Assembly (NCBI GenBank): GCA_020226215.1
Contig: CM035236.1
Coordinates: forward strand, 54,869,057-54,933,056
Direction of reading: 5' to 3'
DNA length: 64,000 bases
Origin: Sindora glabra
Lineage: Eukaryota; Streptophyta; Magnoliopsida; Fabales; Fabaceae
The notes under the pieces were generated by a model that saw nothing but the letters and a program-made list of their open reading frames with translations, made no database searches and was not told the DNA's origin. A program made the position numbers and the translations under genes. Positions 37,221-47,652 of this stretch are shown piece by piece; the first letter of the stretch is position 1, and each line of letters opens with the position of its first letter.

Positions 37221-38464
37221 GCCACTATAATTGTCTATTATGTTTGACAGTTCCTTGTATTTTTATAGTTACTTTATTGATTTTGATTTGTCATAAATCT
37301 TTCATTTGATATTTGATTAGTATGCGATTTATGAAAATGCAAGGAACCCACTTATTTAAATGACCATATATAACAATTATAATTATAATTATAATTATTA
37401 CACTAAATTAAAATTTATAAATAATTTAATATTTAAAAATCATTTGCAATTGTTTCAAGTAGCTAGTACATTATATATATCTAAAATTTCTCCACGCAAA
37501 TATTTTTAATTTGATCCGAAATGATTTGAACAGGAGCTTGAGCAAGATATGCTACGGTGATATACTCATACTTGATTGTGCAAAAGAATAGGTGCATCAA
37601 TAGCATATATAATCTACTGTCATTACTTAATAAGAAAAAGTTAATAGTCAATTTTATTTTCTATATATCAATTATACGAGAAGTATTATATTTTTCAATT
37701 TTAAAAATATTAAAAATTATGACCTTCTGTTTTCCATTAAGTGGAAGGCACGTGTTATAACTGATACATATGAATATTTCTCATCATAACAAGTTAAACT
37801 GGGATAATTTGTTTATCGGCTCGGAGTGTACCATGTATATCAAGTGTCCACTCTCCCCCCCCCCCCCAACAAAAAAAAATTAAAAAAATTGGATATGTAT
37901 ATAAGAGAAAATATGGGTTTTATAATACGAAATTCAGAAAACACGTGTCTATTGTCCACCTTTAAACAAATATTTGGAAGTTATGTGAGCAAGCATCCAT
38001 TTACAGCTGTGTCTAATATTTAAGAAAATATAGGTTGCATTGTAAGTCAATCAGCATTCAGCAACATCAGGAAAAGTTGACTAAAAGCCACTATGAAACA
38101 AACAAGTGAAGCCTAAAAGCATTCTGGAAAATTGATTCTATAGGCACTGAAACATGGCTTCAGAGTTTGTTTGTTTGACCTTGACATCGTGGAACAAAAT
38201 CTATTGTTGTTAAATATTGACGTTACAGTTCATTATTGCCTTTCTTCCATTTTTCTTTAATCTCATGTCATATTATATGTAGTTTTATGTAAGTTGCAAA
38301 GTCTATATAATGAAATCAGTTGTTTATTTTATACATATAGTTTACCCAAGTGGCGATCTTGTGAATAAGAGTGAGATGTATAAAACGTGAATTATTGTAA
38401 GCATGTATTATAAGTGCAGCTCAATGCCTATGCTAATAGGGCATGAGTTTCACAAAAATAAATA
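37221..38464. other. Spacer with two G-boxes and a poly-C tract
   Basis: No gene was recognised. CACGTG cores lie at 37,749-37,754 and 37,942-37,947. A run of about 15 C at 37,854-37,868 precedes an A run. Open frames at 37,557-37,760 and 37,826-38,023 have no family signature, and the latter crosses the homopolymers. Confidence 0.45.
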
Positions 38465-38955
38465 GGTTAATTATAATTTTAACCTTTTTTAATATACAAA
38501 CTAATAATATTTGATCACTCTTAGATTATAATATTTTATTTTGAATATTTTATTTTGATTCAGTTATATTATATTAAATTACATCTGGTTTACTTTAATA
38601 ATTTTTGTCGAAAATTTTAATTGATATAATGAATTTCAACAGATATCTAAGATAGTAATCACTAAGAAAGAAATTAGTTAATGTTAATGGGCAAATTAAA
38701 GTGTTTTTATTATTTTTTTTTCAATTTTAGATGAATCATATGATTTGCACATTTTTCTGACGTAATATTTAAGTAATTATCAATTTGGAGTTCTATTAAA
38801 AATCCTATGTCAACTAAGATCTTGTTAAATTTGAAAGTTACCGATTAGAATCTATCTAATTTGTATATATGAGAAGACTAAAATCGAATATTTCATTTGA
38901 AAGGGAGCAAATGTCATCAATTTGCATATGAAAAGAGATAAAACTGTAATTAAGC
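38465..38955. mobile_element. MITE candidate, about 491 bp, with long terminal inverted repeats
   Basis: The left end (GGTTAATTATAATTTTAACC...TTTAATATACAAACTAAT) matches the reverse complement of the right end (GCTTAATTACAGTTTTATCT...TTCATATGCAAATTGAT) over about 60 bp. AAATAAATA flanks the left end directly and occurs 5 bases beyond the right end, so a 9-bp duplication is possible but not flush. The interior is AT-rich and non-coding. Confidence 0.6.
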
Positions 38956-40206
38956 TAGTAAATAAATAACTAATCAACTTCTTATGGTTATGTTATTTAG
39001 TAACACTGTTTCGTTTTTTAATCCAAGTTTGAAAACTGTTATCACGAATTCCATAAAATTTTGAAAAATCTCTGCTTACCCGAGGGAGGGGACCATGGAA
39101 TAATTGGGAGAACAGCCAATACTACACATGATTTTCACTCTAACAAATGTATCTATCAACCCAAACCAGAGTTTTATTATGGTCCTTTCCCATAATATCT
39201 TGAGTAAATTTGATTACCAACTCGAGTAAAATAGCTTAGTAATTGTAAATGGCACTACTAAATTCAGTATCTTTAATTGCGTTTGGATCCTGTCACATCA
39301 GGGTCGTGACCTGGGACTAACTGTTCTTTCTAGAGACTTGATGACTTATTTAGGTTTCACATTAAGATATTAGCATATCATTGCAGTGGTTTGTTTTAGG
39401 GTTATGTCTTGGTACTCCCTTGAGAAGAAAATGTCTTCATGTGTACTCTTGCAACCCATTCGTTAAAAGTTACAACTATTTATTTAATTTTGCAACTTAC
39501 CTGTTAAACGTTGCAACTTTTTCAAAGAAATTTTGAAATTTTTTTATTGCAACTTTGAATTATGGAGTTGAGATTTTTTATACGTTACATACAATATACA
39601 TTGAAAATTTTCTATGAAAAAATTGTAAGATTTTTATAAAAAGTTGCAAGTTTTATTAATTTTACGTTAAATTTACATAAAAAAAAACTTGCAATCTTTA
39701 TCAAAGACGAATCATAGCAAAACCCATCTTTGAGTCCTGTCAGAATCGTACCCGAAAAATTGTTAGTAGTTATTTATTAGCCACTAGCACTATGTCAAAG
39801 GATCTCAACCCTTGGTAAAAATAGTTTAGTAACTAATACTGATCAGGGTTATTGGTTCATTTTACTTAAGTAATTTACCCAACTCAAGTTACTGAAAGTA
39901 TTTAAAGATGGAAGTAAAATATGGGAGAGTAGCTCAAAACTTTAGCATTGTAAAAAACCTCCTGCAACATACTATTATTTCTGAAAAATATTTCTCTATC
40001 TTTAACCTCCGTTTATGTTCACTGTATTTTTTTTCTCCTATTTCTGTGTTTTCCTGCTCAACTTTTCTGCATTTTCTTCTTTTGTATCTGTGAATTACCC
40101 AAGAAACTTTGTTGAAAGAGACCTGTTTACTGTGGACGCAGATGGGAAGGGAAGAAGTGAGTTTTTGTTCTCCCTTGGAATGATATTATCCGGTTAAAGG
40201 TTTTAC
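38956..40206. other. Spacer with inverted TTGCAACTTTT motifs
   Basis: At 39,440-39,715 the phrase TTGCAACTTTT recurs on both strands (for example 39,509 plus and about 39,640 minus), which suggests a small foldback repeat. Open frames at 39,908-40,197 (plus) have no family signature. The rest is unremarkable. Confidence 0.4.
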
Positions 40207-40415
40207 CTTCTGCAGGATGTATACAGGAAAACAATTCCCCACATTATAGTCCAAGCTTGAGTATTTTTTCCACTTTTTAAGTGCTCATAATAGAGAGCTA
40301 GAACTGCTGAACGGGCAAGAAAGTCATCAACAAGAACAGAACATACCACGGGATAAGTCCAAATGCTCATCATATCAGGTGGTTGAAGAGCTAGCTCCTG
40401 ATTTAATTGTAATCC
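40207..40415 (-). CDS. Possible internal exon of an unrecognised gene
   Basis: On the minus strand an acceptor-like TGCCTGCTATTCAG (ends 40,416) precedes 209 open bases. The frame reads GLQLNQELALQPPDMMSIW, then YPVVCSVLVDDFLARSAVLALYYEHLKSG and so on. A donor-like CAGAAG|GTAAAA follows at 40,207. The 102-codon open frame (40,203-40,511) has normal protein-like composition in an otherwise AT-biased region. I do not recognise the family and see no neighbouring exons. A 2.4-kb LTR lies just upstream in gene orientation, so this may be a stranded or captured exon. Confidence 0.35.
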
Positions 40416-41209
40416 CTGAATAGCAGGCAAAAAATGATAAGTATCCACATTGGAATCCACAAAATGTATGATGATTACATTTAGTACATCCAAATTAAGT
40501 GCATGACACATGTTATCTTAAATTAAGGCAGCAAAAACAAAGCTGACATAACAAATGCAAAAGCTGGATAGAATTAGTAATATAAGGAAACCAAGAGAAG
40601 CAACCGAAGCAGGGAAGTTTAGTATAAACCTATCAATGCAAACCAAGCTAACCCTGTTAGCCTAAGTTTTATACAATAAGTTTAATGATGACAAATGAAT
40701 ATCACAATAATAGTATATATCTTTATACCAAAGTGTTAAAAAATTTTCAATAAACATATTACATTATGATTATAATAGCAATGTTTGATTATGTGTTAAA
40801 AAATTATATTTTATACAAGCACCACTAAATAAATAATTAGTTAAGATATATGATATGATGATTATGCATGTTCTTGTGTTAATTAGTTATATATTTTATA
40901 CATGAATCTTGCATATTAATATATTGATATATTACATTGGACTAATCAAATGACTTGCAGAATTCATGTCTATAGGAAAATCCAATAAGTAAAATGAGAG
41001 TTAGGATTAAAGTAAAGAAATAAAAAATTACATTATGCTCAACTCAAGAAAAAGAAAAAAATAAAAAAAATGTGATTCAAGCATTGAATGATAAAAAATT
41101 CAAGTTTTAAAAACTTGAAAGAAATCTAAAATTTCTTTATTATAATTTTTTATGTTAGGCTTATATTTTTCCTATAAAATAAAGTTTTTCATGATATAAA
41201 ACTCAAATA

Positions 41210-41860
41210 TATTTTTGAAATCTTAATTTGATCAAAATATTTTAAAAAAATAACTTATAATCATGTTTTTACAAGATAACTTATAGGATACTTCAAAAAC
41301 TAATGAGATATAAGGTTTTGATTTTTTCAATTTTAACTTTTAGTCACTTTTTTAATCATATCTCACAAAATACTTGTGATCCAATTGTCAAATTTTTTAT
41401 ATGAAAATAGACTCAAATATATTTCTATGAACTAGTATTTGCTTAAAATGATTAATATATGAAAGAGTTATGAATTTTTCAAATAGAATCTAAAAATTAA
41501 TTTTATACATTCTAGTCTTTTCTGACATTTACTTATTATTTTGACCATATTTCAAAAAATTATGAAAAACTACAAACAATATAAGCATGAAATTTTCTAT
41601 GTGAAAATAGACTCAAATAGTTTTCTATAAAAAATGATCAAGAAAGAATTATGAATTTTACTCTTGAGTATCAAAATTAGATTTTTACAATTCATTCTTT
41701 CTTATCTTTACTCATTATTTTAATCATAAATGAAAAATTATATAAGATATGAGATGAAAATAGTTTCATTTGAAAGTAGACTTAAATACTTTTCAACAAT
41801 AGGTTATTACTCAAAACAGACTTAAAATGAAAAAGTTATGACTTTTTAAAGTTGAATCTA
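41210..41860 (+). repeat. Tandem repeats of about 185 bp inside the copia LTR
   Basis: Four diverged units share 'ATGAAAATAGACTxAAAT', a 'TTTTCxAxxAxxxGxT' stretch and 'AAGTTATGAxTTTT'. Clear copies are near 41,400, 41,590 and 41,770. They lie in the U3 position, where copies of enhancer-like repeats are common. Confidence 0.6.
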
Positions 41861-42554
41861 TAATTCTATCTTTGAAAATTGATTGCACAATCAATTTTAG
41901 CTAGCCACAAGCTAAAAATTTATCAGAATCGATTGCACACTCGATTTTGGTCAACCAAAAGTTAAGAATTTCATTAGAATCAATTACACACTTAATTCTT
42001 ACTATTTTGATGCTTAAATGATAGCTATAAATGGCTAGTTTTCATTTTCAAAAGTTCCAAATGGCTATAATACCCTATAAACTTTTTATATAAGCTATGA
42101 AATATCAAACATCATTTTACTCCTTTTTTATCAAAATTATGAATTGAACTCTCCATTCGAAAATTTTCTATTTTAGGAGCTTCATTTATTTCACCCACTC
42201 TATAAAAGAGTTTGTTTGAGTTATATTTATCTTATATCACTTTCTAATTGTAAAGGGTAAGGTATCCTTTAGAAATTCTTTAAAAAGGTGAGATATTATT
42301 CCTTGTAAAGAAAGAATTTGCTTAAAGAAGAGCAAGAGTATTATAAAACTTCTTCAAGTGCTGGTTAAAACTTAAAGGACTAGTATATTGAAACATAAGC
42401 TTAGAAAATTTGGAAAGTGGATGTACACTTGGAGAGAAATTCAAGGGGAACCCATTATAAATTCTTATATTTGATCTTTTTACCTTTATCTCTTTATTTT
42501 TTTGCATTATGCTTTGTTTTTCTTAATTACATGCTCTATTTTTGTTGTTATTAT

Positions 42555-42775
42555 TTATTAAATATATTATGTTTCAATGCTTATATTAATGCTTGAATGA
42601 TTAAATACTTAAAAAAGGTGCAAATCTATGCATGTACTTTTTTATGATTTGTCTACATCATAAAATTTTTTAATATATTATACTTCAATATTGATCTTGA
42701 TGCTTGAATGATTAAATGGTTGAAAGAGAAATTTACCTATACATGTACTTCTTGATTCTTTATTTATGTATAGTT
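42555..42775 (+). repeat. Tandem duplication of about 110 bp in the LTR
   Basis: 'AATATATTATxxTTCAATxxT', 'GATGCTTGAATGATTAAAT' and 'CATGTACTT' recur in order at about 42,561 and 42,670. Confidence 0.65.
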
Positions 42776-43087
42776 AAATGAACTGCTTTGCGCAAATATA
42801 TTGAATTGTTATATATTGTGTACAAACCTCTTCATTAGATTATCTTGGATTTGTTTCTTGTTGATTTGTTTATATATAGTTGAATGAGTTAATTTGTACT
42901 AATTCTTTGAATTATCATATTTTGAGTGCAAACATTTTCATAAAACTCTCTTGCAATTATTTGAATTAAATTTATTCTCATGATTTTCCAAAATGAAAAG
43001 CTTTTCAAAAAAGATTTTAAAAATGATGAAAGTTTTAAAAAAAAATTCAATTTATCCCTTCTTAGATATGGATTGCCAAGGCCTACA

Positions 43088-43989
43088 AACCTAAAAAGCA
43101 GATATTGTATATCAAGTCAATATTAGGTTAGGCTCTTTTTTTTTACTATGTTGAATTTTTACAGTACCAATCTCAAGTTGATATTTATTAGGCAGTCTTA
43201 GGAGGATTATACAACTCATTATATTTTAAATATTAATTTCAAATTAAAAATAATAGTTACTTAAATTTTATTATTATTATTGTTATTGTTGTTATTGTTG
43301 TTGCATTGTCACTACTGTCATATCGTCGTAGTTGTTGTTGTTATTGTTATTATTATTATTATTATTATTAAATGTTAAATTACATTTTTATTTTTTTTCT
43401 TAAAATAAAAATATATTTAAAAAATAATAAACATAAATAATAAATTATAAAGGGGACTTTAAGTCTTTAATATAAAATACTATTTGAAAATCACATTTGA
43501 AATTCTAGTAGAATTAAAAAAAATTATTTAAATTTTTTTAATTTATAAATTTTAATTTTAATTGAAATATTAAAAAATTTTAAAGAAATTTAGTTGAACT
43601 TTGGTGGAATTATCATTGTTGTTGTTAATCTTAAACAAGACTAATATCAAAATTTTAAGAAAATAAATCAACACACATTTTTTTTTACGTGAAATACCCC
43701 AAGCATGAAGGTAAAAATCATGGGACTTAATCCAGTAAAAATTTTACTATTTATAAATAAGAAAGGTATAAATATTTTTTAGAGTAACTTTATAAATTAT
43801 AATATAAGAATATATTACTATTTGTTATTTTTCTTCCGTATCATACCAATCCTTTAACAAATGACCATCTCTAAGTTCTCGTAATTCATTGATAAACACT
43901 TATCATCTAAAATTCACTCACCAACATAAAATATACTTTATGATGCCACTAGAAACATTGAAAGAGTTAGTATATCACGACTCATGAGA
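43088..43989. other. Spacer with a TTA/TTG trinucleotide tract
   Basis: 43,268-43,371 is a compound (TTA)n(TTG)n(TTA)n simple repeat. No gene was recognised in the rest. Confidence 0.6.
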
Positions 43990-45620
43990 GAAAGTATAGA
44001 ATATTATGTGCTTTGTGCCTTCCACCATTCTAAAATATCAAAATTTGCCATATTAATTATAATAAGTGTAAGTAAATAAGAATTAGGTTCATTGTTAATT
44101 AAATGGTAGTTATTAGTTACACATAAGTAATTTTCATATCCTTCAAAATATGATATGGATGTTTTTGAAGAAGATGAAAAACTCATGTATGAATATGAAG
44201 AATTAAATTTACCATTATATATATTAAAAATCTTGTGCAACAAATTATTTACATCATTCATTTATAATTCATCAAATTCATATTGCATATGTGAATGATA
44301 TTTATTTAGTATACTTTTCACTCCTAATTCATTAAGTTTAAGATCCATAATTACAACTATAACATATAAAGAAGGAATATCTTTAAAATATTTAGTCCAT
44401 TTTGGTAAGCATTTATCAATAACAATCTCAAAACCATCAATACTTCTAAATTTTAAAAATACAAAATTATAATTAAGCAAAACTCCAAGCATTGAATAAG
44501 ATGTAGGATAATAAAAATTAAATAAAAGATTAGTTGTTATACAAAATGTTTGCAAAAATTATAAGTAAAATTGTGCTTTCTCCCATTCGAAAATTTTAAG
44601 ATAATGATTAACTTGTATTTTTGTTGAATAAAAAATACTTATGACATCTTTATACTCAAACAAAATTCTAACATGTTAAAAGTAGAGTTCTATTGTATAA
44701 AAACATCTTGTGAGGGTGTTCTAAGTTTCCGAGACATGTGCACACATAATTGCTTCCAATCATGTTTTCTAACAGTTAATGATTTGATAAATAAAATCGT
44801 ATTTCTAAGATTTTGTACAAATGTAAAAAGAACTTTTAATGTATCTTGAACAATTAAATTTAAAATATGATATGCATATTTAGGATGAAAAAATTAAACA
44901 TTAAGAACAGGATTTAAAGACAGAATTAAAATTCTAATAGCACTAATATTACTAAATCTATTATAAAAAGTAATTGAAAAATATTTTATTAGATATTTTA
45001 TATTTACTATAAGTACTTACTACATAAAAAGTAATAGTTGATGAATTATATGGTGGTAGAATGAGTTTAAAATAAATTATTCTTTTATATAAAATAAAGT
45101 TATCATCAATATAATAAGCAATTATACAAATATAACTCATTTAGGGTGATGATGTCCAAATATTGGATGTAAATGCAATTATACATTTGAATTTTTAAAA
45201 AAAATTCTAAAATCATTTTCTTTTCACCAAAATTTTTTGGAACTTATTAATACTAGTATTCCTTCTCATACCCCGTCATTAAGGATTAATGTGTTGAAGA
45301 ATGTCATTAAATTTTGGACAACTTATTAAATTAAAAAGTATTTTATCTTGACAAATCCATTTACACAATTAAGTTTTACAACTATTTTAGCTAAGCATAC
45401 TAGGATCTTTTTTTTAGCATTTACAATAACTGCATGTTTAAAAGAGTAATGTCATCTCAATGAAATGGTATCAATATAGCCATCATAATTATAAGATTTT
45501 GCACAATGCTTACAAAATGCTTTATCTAAATCATTTATCTTTTTTAGATCAAAATAATTTCAAATATTAGAACCTTGATTTTTTGCTAAATCGGTTGAGG
45601 ATAAGGGATTGTTTACATTT
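43990..45620 (-). pseudogene. Second hAT transposase pseudogene (ricesleeper-like)
   Basis: Read from 45,560 downwards on the minus strand: a BED zinc finger (AFCKHCAKSYNYDGY, about 45,520-45,470), a catalytic-core stretch (IIAFTSNIWTSS, YICIIAYYIDDNF, about 45,180-45,090), HILNLIVQDTLK (about 44,875), and NLLFNFYYPTSYSM..FVFLKFRS (44,540-44,440). DUF4413-like LPKWTKYFKDIPSLYVIVVIMDLKLN follows (44,420-44,330). The dimerisation-domain start NMANFDILEWWKAQST is at 44,050-44,004. Open pieces of 97 and 85 codons (44,262-44,555 and 44,004-44,261) remain, and elsewhere stops and shifts abound. Its sequence differs from the copy at 1-1,010, so it is a different hAT lineage. Terminal repeats were not found. 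Confidence 0.85.
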
Positions 45621-45810
45621 TTATGACTACAAGCATGTTATGAAGAAAGGGATGTTACGGAGGAAGAGGAGAGGATGCAAATTGAAGTGTACTTGAAGGA
45701 GTATTTATAATTTTGTTATTTGAAAAACTAATAGCTATATTTTCTAAAGAATTTTGGCTATCCAAACAATTTTGTATTTAATTAGAATCATTCAAATTCT
45801 TGGTTACAAC

Positions 45811-45846
<36 letters not shown>

Positions 45847-46620
45847 TAAAAAATTACTAATATAAAAGTTAACAAAAATAATAACTATAAAATCAATAAT
45901 TATACTATAAGAATTGTACAGTATAAAACTAAATAACAATTATAAAAATATAAGTAGAGGGAATTGAAGAGTTTCACCAATAATCTTTAGGAGACAAGAA
46001 TTAAATAATTTGAAACTTCATGCATCACCTTTCATTTTCTATTAAGTTAGAAATTTAGACACTTGTAAATAGAAATTTTAAAAAGTATAAGAGATTGAAG
46101 AGATAAAAATGAAAGCATATGCTTTGTTTGTTGTGTGAATTTAATTTCTTTGGAGGAAATATTTATAAAAAGAAAAAAATGTTAAAAAAAATAAAAACTC
46201 ATACATTGCATTTTAGCCAATGCATTACAACGAATAGTGGGACTCATCTAACAAGTTTCACTGTCACTTAATGGACCAAAACCAAAGGTCCATTAAGTGA
46301 CAATATATTATATATATAATATTACATATATATGCATGCATAAATACATACACATATTAATCAATTAATCTTATATTTTACACTTCTTATTTATTCTATA
46401 TTATCATTACTACTAGGATAACAAGTTAATCTAATAGCTTGACAAGGTTGCACTAACTAGTCTCAATCTTTTATTAAGTCAGACTAATTAATTATAATCT
46501 CTTATTAAGTTAGGCTAATATTTTCATTTTTTGTATTAATCTCAATCTTAAGTCAGGTAAAATTATATCAATTCTTGGCCAACCTGTTAGATCTAATTTG
46601 TTTTGACATCTCTAGTTTAT
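45621..46620. other. Spacer with a (TAA)n tract and a perfect small hairpin
   Basis: A (TAA)n run lies at 45,812-45,845. TGTCACTTAATGGACC at 46,262-46,277 is repeated as its exact reverse complement at 46,287-46,302 with a 9-base loop. No gene was seen. Confidence 0.6.
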
Positions 46621-46650
46621 TGTTATAATATCCCCAGTTTAAATATAAAG

Positions 46651-46651
<1 letters not shown>

Positions 46652-46718
<67 letters not shown>
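46652..46718. repeat. (TA)n microsatellite, about 33 units
   Basis: Uninterrupted TA dinucleotides. Confidence 0.95.
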
Positions 46719-46721
<3 letters not shown>

Positions 46722-47084
46722 TTTCGAAATTTATGGATAAACTATTTAGTGGTTATTATTGATTTTAAATTTATTTTTCATATTAAGAGATTTTAGAATA
46801 TTGAGAATTTATTTATCTTTATATATAAGAATTCTATTAATTTAAGAATAGTTTAAAATCATTTTTATAAAAAAAATTAAAAATGGAGAAATAAGTTTTA
46901 GTAAGTAGAATTGCATTGATTTATGAAAATAATGTTTGTAGTTGATGAATCATTTTAAGAAGAGTTAAAGTTTAAAATAATTACATTTCTTTAGGATTTT
47001 GAAATTTATCAAATTAGTGAAAATATATAAATATTTGAATTGAGTTTTAAGATAGAGAAATGATTGAGATTTTATTTAAGAAAA

Positions 47085-47652
47085 GAGAAAAATACACTGA
47101 CCTCCCCAAAGATTTACAAAAATTACACTCACCCTCTTGTAATTTAAAAAAGCTACATTGACCTCCCCTAAAATTTATAGAAATTACACTGACCTCTCTT
47201 CTAATTTAAAAGGTTACATTGACCTCCCCTGAGGTTTACAAAAATTACACTGACTTCCCTTTAAGTTATAAAATAAGCTACATATAAATCCAAATTAAAT
47301 TTTTCTATTAAAGTACATTTATCTTAAAAATATTATTAGTCTTTGATCAACTAAGTTATTTAACTTGATATTAACTAATTAAATAATTTAGTTGACTAAG
47401 GACTAATAATATTTTTAAAGGTAATTTAATAGAAAATTTTAATTTGGATTTATGTATAACTTAGTTTATAACTTGAAGGGAGTTTAGTGTAATTTTTGTA
47501 AACTTGAAGGAAAGTTAGTGTACCTTCTTAAACTAGAAGGGAAGTCAATATAATTTTTGTAAACTTCAGGGGAGATCAGTGTAACTTTTTTAAATTACAA
47601 AAAAGTCAGTGTAATTTTTATAAATCTTAGGGGAGGTTAGTATTTTTTTCTC
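47085..47652. mobile_element. Foldback, Mutator-like MITE with perfect 9-bp target duplication
   Basis: Almost the whole 568 bp is one inverted repeat. Terminal GAGAAAAATACACTGACCTCC matches the reverse complement of the right end (GAGAAAAAAATACTAACCTCC). Pairing continues to the centre (TTAGTC...GACTAA, AACTAAGTTATTTAA/TTAAATAATTTAGTT), leaving a loop of about 15 bases. Each arm contains tandem 'ATTACACTGACCTCCC' units of about 60 bp. Both ends are flanked by identical TTAAGAAAA (47,076-47,084 and 47,653-47,661). Nine-base duplications are the hallmark of Mutator-like transposition. There is no coding capacity. Confidence 0.85.

Larger units (their letters stand above)
40655..43087 (+). mobile_element. 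Probable Ty1/copia-type solo LTR, 2.43 kb
   Basis: Starts TGTTAGCCTAAGTTTT with AATGATGACAAATG shortly after, the opening seen in large plant copia LTRs, and ends ...GGCCTACA. Flanks are AACCC (40,650-40,654) and AACCT (43,088-43,092), a 4-of-5 target duplication. A TATAAAAGAG at 42,201 fits an LTR promoter. A decayed 'CAAGTGCTGG...GAACCCATTATAAA' stretch (42,355-42,460) fits the R/U5 part. No gag-pol adjoins, so it is read as a solo LTR left by recombination. The ends are inferred by eye. Confidence 0.55.

Noticed and set aside
37826..38023. 65-codon ORF through the poly-C tract
   Set aside because: Homopolymer-driven, without a family signature.
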